A stretch of 64,000 bases of DNA, taken from assembly GCF_014356525.2 (NCBI RefSeq), contig NC_052507.1, positions 42,451,295 through 42,515,294 of the forward strand, read 5' to 3'. The position numbers were made by a program, and so were the translations under genes. The notes beneath the pieces were generated by a model. That model was not told the origin of the DNA. It ran no database searches and saw nothing but the letters and a program-made list of their open reading frames with translations. Positions 47,311 to 58,126 of this stretch are shown here, in pieces. Position 1 is the first letter of the stretch, and each line of letters starts with the position of its first letter. The DNA is from Nilaparvata lugens (lineage: Eukaryota; Arthropoda; Insecta; Hemiptera; Delphacidae).

Positions 47311-47778
47311 ATCTCTATTTTGAAACTTACATTATAATAGGTTAGAAGGTCTAAGCTCAGATGAGAAAGCATAAAGAGGTGTCTGTCATTGAGTCAATTG
47401 AATTTAATACCACAACCAGAAATTTGATCAACTCATGAAATATATGTTTGTATGATATTATATTCTTAATATTTTTAGTAGATGATAAAAATTTTTACAA
47501 TATTTTTAAAATATCTTATTCTATTCAAATACCAGCCAACAAATATTTTTGATCTGCAATTCAATTCAAATCTGAATCGCGTGATCTGGAGTCAGCCATT
47601 TTTGGTAAACACCCAGCTGATATAATTGTTACAACTTCAGCCGATAGATAGCGCAATCGGCAGTGCCAATCAGACGGACGGTTTTTAGGTTTTAGATTTT
47701 AGGTTATGCTGTTCGGAAACATTGTCACCAATACGTGAGTTATTAAAATGATTTTATTTGCAGTTTCTATAAAAAAAT

Positions 47779-47985
47779 GTAGATGGAGGAAAAATGTTGT
47801 GTACATCACGAGTGAAAAATACTTTTTCCTCCACCTACTATCAAAAGTCTCATTTTACACCCTGGAATCGAATACTAAAGTACTACTTTTCCTCCCATGG
47901 GACTAAAAATAATTCCCAGCGGGAAAAGTGATCACTTTTACTCCCAAGGGAGTAAAAATAAACCCATAAGATTAACATGGGAAGA
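47779..47985. repeat. Hairpin-repeat family, module 2, with palindromic junction
   Basis: 47779-47838 is an inverted repeat (GTAGATGGAGGAAAAATGTT ... TTTTTCCTCCACCTAC). It is followed by CTCCCATGGGACT and ACTCCCAAGGGAGT palindromes that share the layout of module 1. Confidence 0.7.
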
Positions 47986-48057
47986 AGTCCGACAACGCCG
48001 CAATTGAAGAATGAGGAATGTGGCAACACTGTCGTGGTCGGTAGAGGAAAAGTAAAA

Positions 48058-48497
48058 GAGCTCTATTTCGATCTTTGGAATATTTTAGCTCTAGGAAATA
48101 AGTAGCTCTATTTCGATTGTTAGGTTATGTTCAACCGTTGGTGGATATGAAAAAGTACACACCTCTAACGTCATCGGCATCTCTACGAGAGCGTTCATCT
48201 AAAGGTACGTTTTCGTTTATGCGAACTTTTCCGCAGTCGACGACGGCAAGCATTGTTGACATTCATATTGTCCAAATTTCAAGTGTGCTGAAAGAGCTCT
48301 ATTTCGATCTTTGGAATATTTTAGCTCTAGGAAATAAGTAGCTCTATTTCGATTGTTAGGTTATGTTCAACCGTTGGTGGATATGAAAATGTACACACCT
48401 CTAATGTGGATATGAAAAAGTACACACCTCTAACGTCATCGGCATCTCTACGAGAGCGTTCATCTAAAGGTACGTTTTCGTTTATGCGAACTTTTAT
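48058..48497. repeat. Direct duplication, two ~175-205 bp copies
   Basis: GAGCTCTATTTCGATCTTTG at about 48059 recurs at about 48295 (offset 236). Both copies run on through GGTTATGTTCAACCGTTGG and CATCTAAAGGTACG to TTTATGCGAACTTTT. Copy 2 has an extra ~30-bp internal duplication of GTGGATATGAAAA(A/T)GTACAC. A ~60-bp spacer separates the copies. Confidence 0.93.
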
Positions 48498-48544
48498 TTA
48501 ATTATTCAATATACAAATTATTCATTGTTATAGGTATTGGTGTA

Positions 48545-48800
48545 GGTGGAGGAAAAATGTTGTGTGCATCACGGGACTAAAGTACTTATTCTCCCTCAGG
48601 GAAATTGTCGCCCTCGGCTACGCCATCGGGCGACAACAGTTTCCCTCAGGGAGAAAAAGTTGCACTTTAGTCCCTAGATGCACAAATAACTATTTCTCCC
48701 TCAGGAAAATTGTTGCCCTCGGCTTCGCCTCGGGCTTCAAACTTTTCCCTCAGGGAGAAAAAGTCGTACTTTTCACTCTAGATATACAAATAACTATTCT
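48545..48800. repeat. Hairpin-repeat family, module 3 (two strong hairpins)
   Basis: After GTAGGTGGAGGAAAAATGTT come two hairpins 105 bp apart. The first (48591-48653) has CTCCCTCAGGGAAA pairing with TTTCCCTCAGGGAG and TTGTCGCCC pairing with GGGCGACAA. The second (48696-48757) is similar but less perfect. Both have a CGGCT(A/T)CGCC loop. The reading frame across it is an artefact. Confidence 0.85.
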
Positions 48801-49151
48801 TATTCATATTATTCAAGATTGTCAGGTTGGATAATCAAACATTATTGGTACTCACTAACAATGGCAGTTCAGAAATATCTTACATTGAGAAAGTAGATCA
48901 CTTAAATAGTGAATGATATTGATCTATTTTATTGAAAAGAAATGGTGTATGGTAAAGAATATAGAGCTCTGATGGGAAGTATCAATATTATTTTACAAAC
49001 AATTGAAACTTTTTGTAGCTAGATTAGGAATTATCATAATGTTATGAGTATAAATCCCTTGAGTTCTAAAAGCACGAAAAATGATATCAGAGATGATATC
49101 AGATGGTATTGTTTTATTATCATATAAGTCCAACTTAACTCATTATCATTA
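48801..49151. other. AT-rich spacer
   Basis: Nothing recognised. Confidence 0.3.
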
Positions 49152-49390
49152 CTATAACTAGCAGGTAACCCGTGCATCGCACGGGTCTATTTTAAAACTT
49201 GACGTAATGAAATCCAGAAGAATTGAAAATAGGTCTATAAGAATCCTCGGTTGATTGAGAATTTATAAGCAGCATTTCAAGTAAATCAGTCCAGTAGTTC
49301 AGACATGATGATGCGTCAAACATAATTTCCCTATCCTCTACACGTGTATACGTCTTTAAGCCAGTTCTTTCCTCTATTATAGTATAGAAG
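49152..49390. repeat. Dispersed retroelement-like repeat, copy 2
   Basis: Starts TATAACTAGCAGGTAACCCG, contains the small inverted CCCGTGCATCGCACGGG, then AACTTGACGTAATGAAAT and GTTCAGACATGATGATGCGT. It ends CTCTATTATAGTATAG. Direct match to 14902-15140. Confidence 0.8.
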
Positions 49391-49447
49391 ATGATAGATA
49401 GATGGATATATCATCCATTTATCTATCATCTTCTATACTATAATAAA
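49373..49447. repeat. Palindrome at a repeat tail junction
   Basis: TATTATAGTATAGAAGATGA ... TCATCTTCTATACTATAATA, with arms of about 35 bp around GATGGATATATCATCC. It looks like two repeat tails meeting tail to tail. Confidence 0.85.
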
Positions 49448-49734
49448 GGAAATGAATGAGAATAAATTTTGAAAGATTTGAGATATCGATGTGCGGTTTT
49501 CACCATACCTTTTCTCTGGAAATCCTGTATCGGAATCATGTATCATATGACCAACTTTCAATTAAAAAAGGAGTTGGATTCAAAATGGTGGTTCCAAAAT
49601 GGCGGAAAAAATTTGGGTGCGACGAAAAACCTGTTTTTATCATTCGAAAAGGATCCCCAATCATACTTATCTTCTAATTCCCCTTTTAAGATAAATGTTC
49701 TGCTGCTTCCTTACAACAACTGAAAGCATGACAA

Positions 49735-49985
49735 ATGATTGAAAACTTGACAAACTGAAAACTTGATGTAATCAAATATTGAAGAATTTAAAATAGGTGT
49801 ATAACCATCCTTGGTTAAGCAAGAATCTATATGCAAAATTTCAAGTTAATCAGTCTAGTAGTTCAGACGTGATGATGCGTCAAACATAATTTTCCCATAC
49901 CGTACTACTTTACACCTGTATACGTGTATAATCAATACCTACTAAGTAATAGTAGGTATTGGTATAATCCAGTTCTTTAATATAA
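49735..49985. repeat. Dispersed retroelement-like repeat, copy 3
   Basis: AACTTGACAAACTGAAAACT, AGAATCTATATGCAAAATTT and GTTCAGACGTGATGATGCGT match copy 1 in order. A short hairpin, AATACCTACTA...TAGTAGGTATT (49936-49961), lies near its end. Confidence 0.8.
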
Positions 49986-51477
49986 TAATATTTTTTAATT
50001 CCGACCATATGATTTGATGATTTTTTTATGAAATCGTATGTACTATTAATGAAGTTTGAACTTTAATTCTAAAAAAATCTAGAAGGAAAATTGAAATTTG
50101 GGCTTCCAGGTGGACGAGATTGATATTTTTAGAATCTATGTTCAAAATTTGGAGATCTGAATCATTCCCGTTTTTTCGGTATGTAATCCACAAGTTGACA
50201 TGTTTTGATGCGAACAAACGAACACGCACGAACACACGAACAAACACAACCCTACTCTCTCTTATTATATAGAAGATGGCTATTAAGATATATAACTTTT
50301 GATAATATTATAAGAGGTGAATGTGTGGTTTTATTACAAAATTTTCCCAATAAATCTTTAGTATGAGAACTTCTACATCAGGCAATGACAGTCCATAGTC
50401 AGATTATTCGCAGAAGGAAAAATTAGTACCAGATATGGGAATTTCACGATTTCTTTCTTCAATCAAGTCTTCTTATAATATTATCTCCAACTGATTCACT
50501 GCATTATTTGAAAATAAATTGTCAAAATGAAACAATGAAAGAAAACACGAAAAATCAGTGATTTTCCATTGATTTAGAAGCTGATATTTTGTTGAATATA
50601 AAAAGGGTGAAAAGTCTGAGTGCTTGGTGAATATGTGTCACATAGAACTAATGCGAAGAGAGAACCTTTTTGTGTAAAGAGATTCGCTATTAATTAGGTC
50701 ACACTGTGCTTTCCACTGCAACTCTAAACAATTAAGAGTGAATTCCTCGCTAAGGCGCCAAACGTTGCAAACACAATTTGCTGATGGGCTTCAATACTAA
50801 AGGCAAGTGAATTAAGGAAGCAACTTTAATGACAGAACTAGGTTTCTTAGTGTAGTATACTTGAGATAAATTATAGTGAGGCAGTCATAACCAGTAAGTA
50901 TATTTTTCTCTAACATTAAAGAGATTGATTTACATGCATCTAATTGGATCAAACGAAGATTGTATCTCATTTAAAACTGAAGTCATCGAACTCATTGAAA
51001 TCAGAGGAAGATGATATCATTTGATTTAATATTTTTATATGACTATATAAAAAGAGTATTTACTTCGATTTAGGAATATAATCTCATCATTCAAATTCAC
51101 ATTTCTCACTACCAGTCATTGACAACCTCGTTCAACTTCATTCTAACTTTATTTTTTAGCTGTATTCAATATGACATTATTCTTCCAATGTAAATAATAA
51201 TCTTCAATTTAGATTTCTCTTGAGTTGCAAATTTTATTCACGTTTTATAAATAGTAGATAGCAGCTATCTAGTCGATACACAATAAGGAAAAAATATTGT
51301 ATGACTTTTCGTGAAGAATGTAAATAATATCAATCTACAATTTATAAGTATAATCTAAAATTATACTCTTTCTAGGAACATATTAATTTATTTATTTAGC
51401 CTATAGCAGATACACAACACATATAAATTGATTGAAAGTGATGGTTTCTTGATTCATTACGAGCTGCGATGTATTAA
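49986..51477. other. Non-coding stretch
   Basis: 50180-50280 contains GCGAACAAACGAACACGCAC and a TATATAGAAG tail, the reverse orientation of the fragment at 15170. No gene recognised. Confidence 0.4.
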
Positions 51478-51592
51478 CACTCTTTTTTTCTATGTATCTC
51501 ACACGACATGCAGTAAACAAATTTATTGACTGTCAAATAACAAAAAATTATTTGACTGCATGTCGTGTGAAATAGATAGAAAAAAGTGTACA
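51478..51592. repeat. ~115-bp inverted repeat (hairpin)
   Basis: The left arm (51478-51524) has TCTCACACGACATGCAGTAA. The right arm (51547-51592) has TTGACTGCATGTCGTGTGAA and AGAAAAAAGTGT. The arms are about 45 bp with few mismatches around a ~22-nt AT-rich loop. MITE or hairpin RNA are both possible. Confidence 0.85.
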
Positions 51593-53157
51593 TATAAATT
51601 GTAATTGTAATGATATATATGTGCATTGTTGCATTCTGTCCATCTGTATTGAAACTTTTGATTTAAAAGAATGAGAAACAATTCCACAATGATTGATAAG
51701 AGAGTAATGTTATTTATTATTAGGAGGGAAATCACGTTCATAATTCCACCTTTTATACATCAACTTTATTCTAGCAACGTTGACTTGATAAGGAAATTTT
51801 TGAAGAATTTATGAAGTTCAAGATCAGAATAGTATATCGGATTTTTTTTAATGATAGAAAATTCTTCTTGATAGAGTCTGACAGGTAAAACCAGTTCCTC
51901 AATTTAATTCAGCGTAATGCGGAATTTTTTTGACTAAGAATTACAAAAGAATTGTCTTTTGAACAAATATATCACACTGATTGATCTGGCACTTGGAATA
52001 TTCTCGTTAATAATTTAGATCCCTTTGCAAGATCTGGAGGAAGCTGTTAGAATTTAGCGAAGAGTAATTAACAGAATTTTTCAGATGCCCACGTCAGCGA
52101 CATCTAATTCCGTTCAAGCGCTCATCTTTGATACAAGCGGAGACGAAGCAGGAGAAGGAAGACGGAAAGAATGAAGAGAAGACGAAGGTTGTAATTAATG
52201 AAGACACAACTGCTTTGCTGGCACAAAAAAAGTTCCGAGAATATTCAAATGACCTCACTTTTCTGGGGGATATTCGAGCTGGCTGAATTATGGCACCCCT
52301 ATTTTATGACGGCGAGGGGTTGATTAGAAAAGTTGTGAACTAATGGCGCTCTACTTAATTGGATTTTGCAGCATCTTGACACAATATTCTCTTGCTGACC
52401 ATGATACTTACATGTACACGTTTTATAATCATTACAAACGCTCATCAGTGCAATTTATAGGACTATTAGGACTATGTTATGATGGTTAATTAAAGATATC
52501 AAAACTGAGTGGCAAATGAATTATTTAAATGATGTTGATACATTGAAAGAAGTTCCAACGTAGCATTATATTTCATTTCGGTTTTTTCATAGTATCCTGG
52601 TCAAAAAAACCTCAAGACATGGACTAGTAAAAGGTTGGCATAAGTCTGGTGCACAATCTTCATTAATGTGAGAGTAAAAAAGTGATTTCCAGAATATTGA
52701 AATTGAAGCTTGAATAAGGATATAGCGTCAACATGATCAAACAGGCAAAAGTATTGATTCAACTGAGATTTATATTGATTAGCTCGATATCTATTTATTA
52801 ATTTATTTATTGGATAGAGCAAACAATACAATAATAGTCAGAAAAGAGAAAAGGCTATTGCCCAAAACTATTTCTATATATGAATGTTGTCTTAAATCGT
52901 CCAGATATTATGTAGGCTATGTCCATTTCAATTTCTTCACCAAATCATTAATCTTGAAATCATAAATCAAAATAAAATAAACAATTTCAAATATAGATAG
53001 ATTGACAATAAAACTTTCCAAAAGAACATAAAACAAACTTCATATTAAAAGAATATATAAGAAACACAAATAAATTTTGAGCCCGAAAATATCTCATTCA
53101 CCATAGTTGGAGCAAACAATGATCTATTATCGGATCTAATATTTCAACAAATATTAC
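51593..53157. other. Non-coding stretch
   Basis: 52780-52880, read on the minus strand, resembles a LINE 3' tail (TTTTGGGCAATAGCC ... AATAAATAAATTAATAAATA), but this is weak. No gene recognised. Confidence 0.35.
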
Positions 53158-53338
53158 TTACACAAATTCTACATCAAATTTTAAAACTCTAATTAGTATG
53201 GAAGTTGACATGAATAACATCCAAACCAATTATAAATCATAATGATGAAAATGTCAAGTAATTATTGCCAACCACTTATTACTTTCCTTTTCCTTGCCAT
53301 ATTACCATAGGTAAGGAAAGTATTGCTTTCCGAAAAAA
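53158..53338. repeat. Dispersed repeat with inverted TAAGGAAAG/CTTTCC tail
   Basis: ATCAAATTTTAAAACTCTAA to GTCAAGTAATTATTGCCAAC matches 55613-55735. It ends with GGTAAGGAAAGTATTGCTTTCC. Probably the 3' portion of a retroelement family. Confidence 0.65.
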
Positions 53339-53770
53339 TCTGGTGTGGTACACTCACACAACTTTCCTTGCTCATTGAAATGGGAGCCTCATTCTTAAAC
53401 GACTATAATTTAGAGAAATAACATAATGACGATTTGCGGCAACATAATTATTTGAAACTACGATCAGACTACTGTATATGTGTGTATATAATAAATTGTT
53501 TTCAGAGTACTTTTTCGTTTGTGTAAATTGTGAAATCCGATGATTTTTTAAAAGTCGTCAAAACAGCTGTTCTACAGATGAAATATCTCGACTATGTGTT
53601 ATTTTTTTAGACTGCTCTACCTACCTACCTCATGCACGAGAAGGAGGTTACAAAGTCCATTTCTCAAGGATGGGGTGAACCCCCCATTAGTTTCCCAGAA
53701 AGGAGACTCATGCCAGTTGATGGAGCTGATAAATAACTATACAGAGTATAGTTTATCTGAAAAGAAGCTC
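53339..53770. repeat. Dispersed repeat, copy 1 (match at 63085-63490)
   Basis: Starts TCTGGTGTGGTACACTCACA. It includes GTCGTCAAAACAGCTGTTCT, CTCATGCACGAGAAGGAGGT and CCAGAAAGGAGACTCATGCC. It is a direct ~90% match by eye to 63085-63490. A shared short frame (CTRRRLQSPFLKDGV) exists in both copies, but I see no family for it. Confidence 0.88.
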
Positions 53771-55612
53771 ACCTTTGAGATCGATATTATTGATTCAGAC
53801 ACAAGTCAGGAAGTCAGTAAAATAAAATAATTGAGTACTGTAGTTAGGCCTATGTACTTTTATACTCATGAGAGTCAATAATATCGCAATCGATCCGAAT
53901 CCATCAAATTCATCTCTTATAATAATTGCTATACTACGATACTTCACTTATAAAAGGAAATGAAGTAATATTAAAGTGATTTTTCAAACAATTATTGAAG
54001 GTTTTCCCGATTACTCATCCGTAGATCCACAAATAAGTCCAATTCAGGTTGATTAAAGGAAAAGGTTGGAAAGTCCATGGTCTGCAGCCTAATATGTACT
54101 TTCTTGTAAGCTGAAGAACTAGAATGGAGCTATCAACATTGGAAATTCAATGTTTAATACTAATGACAGAGAAAGGGGATGGAAAACTCACTGGAGGAGG
54201 ATTTCGCACCATGTTTCTCTTTATTGATTTTTGGACAAGTCTAATCACACACATGAGCACCCATTTTTAATTCATGTTGCTGACACACTGGGTAGACTGC
54301 GATTTTAGAGAGTTGAATAGAATTCCGGAAGCTTTCAGAGTGCTAACTATAAATTGAGACACAAGTCCACAAGGCCTGGAAATTGAAAACCCTCTCTCGG
54401 GAATGTGGAGGTAAAAAGAATCACTGGAGGTATAAAACGTGAACACTATTTATGTACGTCACAGTAATGGATGAGTATCGCTAGCAAGCTTATGTGCCCG
54501 GGCGTTGGAAGGGACCAATGGTACTCTAGGCTCGGTTGACAGAGGGGATCGGGGGAAGTAAGATTGCCTAGATCCCCCAGCGCTCGCGTTCTCCGGGAGC
54601 AACCTACTCCAACTCTGCCAGAACTCGAAAACAAGGGATAAGGCTGATAACGCGTTTCTCAAGGAAACCCCCACTCGCTCTATCTATTTGTTAGCAAGAT
54701 TTGTTCCCCAGAACGAAATCACCAATTCAAAGCAGTAAAGCCTTTTCCACTCTACATTTTCTCGCACGCTCTTGATTCTTCCCTCTGCCCCAATAATTTG
54801 CCACCCTTATTGGGGTCGGGAGACTGCAAGCGTCTCCAGCTTATGAGAATGAGCATCCTAATAAGCGTGATACTGTAAAATAGAGCGACCAAATTGGGGC
54901 TCACTTACAGAGACACAGGGATTTGTACCAACCGGCTTTGGAGAAAACAGATAAATGTTTTTTGTTCTGTGTTCAGTGTAAAAAGTAGTTCACATACACG
55001 AAAGATGAAGATTCGGAAGATAAATATTTACACTGATTCAACCCCAAAAGTATCAACTCTGCCAGCATGTAATTCTTGTGTATTATAGTAATCCTTGCGA
55101 AGTCATTGCCATTCGGAGCGAGGTGAGCACAATGGATCATTGATCAATAAAGCATGACTTGAATGAAGAAACAAAAACAGACTACATGCAAATCTATTCT
55201 AGTATTCCTGTGTATTCTGACCTGTAATGAGCATATTTGATGCTGACTGGATTCTCCAATATGCATAAAATGAACGCATAAGAAGGAAAACGTATCAGAT
55301 TATTTGACTATAACGTGACTGAACTTGAGTGTTCGCCAAATCCCAACTTTACGTTGATACGCTTGCTCTCTAACCAACTTTCTTCCATACATTCGTTACA
55401 TCAATAACCAATGTAGATGTATGTGTCAGTGGAATGAATGAAGAGAAGGGCATTCGCCTCTAAACTTCTATTCATGTATTCAATCAATAAAGAGAAAAAA
55501 ATTATGCTATCTTGTATGAGCTGTAACCGATAATTGAATCACGTGAAATTATGATTGGAAGCTAAAACAAACTCTTTCCCACATTTCACGTACTTATATC
55601 AACGTGTTTCAC
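53771..55612. other. Non-coding stretch
   Basis: 54470-54680 is GC-richer (CCGGGCG, GATCCCCCAGCGC) with overlapping minus-strand frames, none recognisable. It could be host sequence. No transposon ends seen. Confidence 0.3.
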
Positions 55613-55735
55613 TTCCCAAAATTACAACATCAAATTTAAAAATTTTAATTATTATGAAAGTTGAAATGAATAAAATCCAAACCAATCATAATGATGAGAA
55701 TGTCAAGTTATTATTGCCAATCACTCATCACTATG
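55613..55735. repeat. Dispersed repeat, partial copy of 53158-53285
   Basis: ACATCAAATTTAAAAATTTT, GAATAAAATCCAAACCAATC and GAATGTCAAGTTATTATTGC follow the same order as at 53158. Confidence 0.7.
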
Positions 55736-57942
55736 CCATAGTAGCAGCGTCACTGCCTTCTATCACTAGTTGATCAATGCAGCAAAATTATAATATGCCT
55801 TGATCGACGAATATGTCTGTGTATTTGTGATGTGTGACAAATTGGAATTTTAATGGCGCCGGCACACGGCATACATAACAGCGACAAAAGTCAAAGTGAT
55901 TGACGTGTTGCAGGGGGCGAAGTTTTCTCTTCATGCCGTCAGTTGACAGTAGGCAGTAGGCTGTAGGCTGTCGCAGCACTGGAGCTGTTATTTTATTCAA
56001 TGGCTACAAAAGAGAGCGATGAAATCCCAACTCTCGTTGTGTTTGGCTGAATGCCTCCTCATTTTCTCTGACAAGTCGAATTGGAAATAATTTAATTTTC
56101 TCCATGTAAATGCTACATTTCGCCAGCGCTAATAATTACTGGCAACAAATTGCTAACTGGATAATTTTATTTCCGCATTCTCTTGTATACTCTTATCAAT
56201 TGTGCATTGTTGATATCATTCATTTATAAATATTGAGTTTAATCAAGATAACATATAAGAGTGAGAGACTGATTAGAACATACTAGCAGTGCACTGTGCT
56301 TTTTGTATGCTCTAATCAGTTGGAATATCAAGTCCGAAAATAAGTTCTCCAGATTCAAGATTCAACCTACATAGTATTCAGATAATGATATTATTCTATT
56401 CGGAAACTCTTGTTAGAATCATGAGATCTAATGCAGCTATTTAATTTTCTATCATATAAAAATGAAGTTTTTAGTTTGTTTTCAAGTTTCTGTTTATCTC
56501 ATCAATCATACGTTCCCTATATAGGTATCTATCTGACACTCTGAGGCTGTGTGCACACAGAGAACGGCCTAGATTCCGAGTTCTATATGTCATTAAAGAG
56601 CTATAGAATCTAATATGTCTAGATCTATATCGCTCTGACCGCTGACCACTCTCCTCACATACCCAGATTCTTTATACTCTATGATGATTTTTCAAGAACT
56701 TTTCAAGTAGAATAATGAATAGATATTGAGCGGAGAAATAAGGAAATCTCTTGACCTACTTATGGAAATCTCCAGGTAAATACCTACTCTCTCGCTATTC
56801 CGTGAGGTAGACTGTGTAGAACGCGGTTCATTAAGCGATATTGCTCCTAACTGCCAGTGGAGCAGCTAGCAGCTCACATAAAAGCCTACACTAATATTAA
56901 GCGCAATTAATACAAGCATACCTACACCTACATGTATTCTGAGACTGCATTGCGCTGGCTATTATCCAGCAGCCAACACCTCATCCTATCTTCACAACGC
57001 GGCGAATATATTTATCTCTAGGCCTACTAAGCAGCTACTTTGCTTGAAATTATGAATATCCACCAGTATTGTCTTTAGAAAGTCAATGGATTCAAAATAA
57101 TTCTTCTTACTTAACTTGAATAAATTTTACCTCACTTGAAGATCACAATCATAACTAAAAGATCCATCGTAGTTCTCTATCATAACTTTCAAACTACATT
57201 TTTTTTAGCTTGAAGGTAGATTGGGTAGATATCTTGGGAGTCCAATATTAAATTCTATTCATTCATTTATTTAATTACAACCATTGCGTTATTGGAATTG
57301 GAAAACTAGATTGAGTTGTAAGGAATTGATCTTCTTCTAATTATTTTTTTCAAATAAATCATAGTTCGGTATGATTCAAGGAAATCATCTTTCAAATTTC
57401 CACGGCAAACTTCAAAACTTGATGATGATGGTGATGATGATGACAAAGTTAATGATTGCTACTATATACAATGAGTGGAGTGAGGGTAGGAAGCAGAGAA
57501 AAGAATCGAAAGGGATTGCACAGCCGGAAGAGACAGAGATGGATCCGAGCAACACCGGAAATGAGAGGCGCAGCCCCATCACCCCACTTTTGTCTGGGGT
57601 GAAAATATTTCTGAAAAAATTTTCGCTGAAAAAGTGGTGCCGAGAAGTGATCCTTTGGAACACACTTTTTGCAAGCATAGAGCACAATGCGCCGATAATA
57701 TCACCACCGTTTAGAATCACTTCGAGCGATTCTCTACTTTCGTTTGTGTTTCAGAAGTCAAAGATCGGGATGGTTCGAAAAGCTCTACAGCAGGGTTGAT
57801 TTTGCACTTGAATTTCATAGAATAACGTCAATTTATTGACAGGAAGTTTTGTTACTTTTAAAAGTTACTGAACAGTTATGAAATGAACGATTTATTATGG
57901 AATATATAGGTAAATTAGTATATAATACAGTATAATAATTTT
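55736..57942. other. Long stretch without a recognised gene
   Basis: An open frame of 142 codons at 57371-57799 (plus) overlaps minus-strand frames of similar length. Its first part includes a GATGAT microsatellite (57421-57443). The rest is compositionally balanced but carries no motif I know. It could be a host exon or chance. Confidence 0.3.
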
Positions 57943-58126
57943 TTTAATTGCGGATGATGCCCACTTTTAGCTTGTGCGCGGGTAATGGGAAGTGCGAGGG
58001 TGGATTATGAGATGATCAAACGTCCATGCCTAATCGATAGGATTCGGCGGGATTCGAACCCGCGACCAGGTAGCACTAGCAGAATGAAGAGTACAACACC
58101 TTAGCCAACTTGACTATCTGGCCGGC
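57943..58126 (-). mobile_element. tRNA-derived SINE, second family
   Basis: On the minus strand the head (58126-58041) starts GCCGGCCAGATAGTCAAGTT with A box TAGTCAAGTTGG and B box GGTTCGAATCC. The T-arm stem GCGGG/CCCGC is perfect. The acceptor stem does not pair, and the length of about 86 nt is off for a standard tRNA, so this is read as a SINE head. The body with CCTCGCACTTCCCATTACCC runs to an A/T-rich tail near 57943. The body differs from the SINE at 15581. Confidence 0.78.

Noticed and set aside
48562..48834. 90-codon frame with an internal repeat
   Set aside because: It is the translation of two GC-rich hairpins and changes with their palindromes; no sign of coding.
52780..52880. 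LINE 3' tail on the minus strand
   Set aside because: The match is a short remembered phrase plus an AT-rich tail; not enough to call an element.
57371..57799. 142-codon plus-strand frame
   Set aside because: Overlapping antisense frames are just as long, the start lies in a GAT microsatellite region, and no motif is visible. A host exon cannot be excluded.
58041..58126. Minus-strand tRNA-Leu/Ser-like gene
   Set aside because: The T-arm is perfect but the acceptor stem is unpaired, and a SINE-like body follows.
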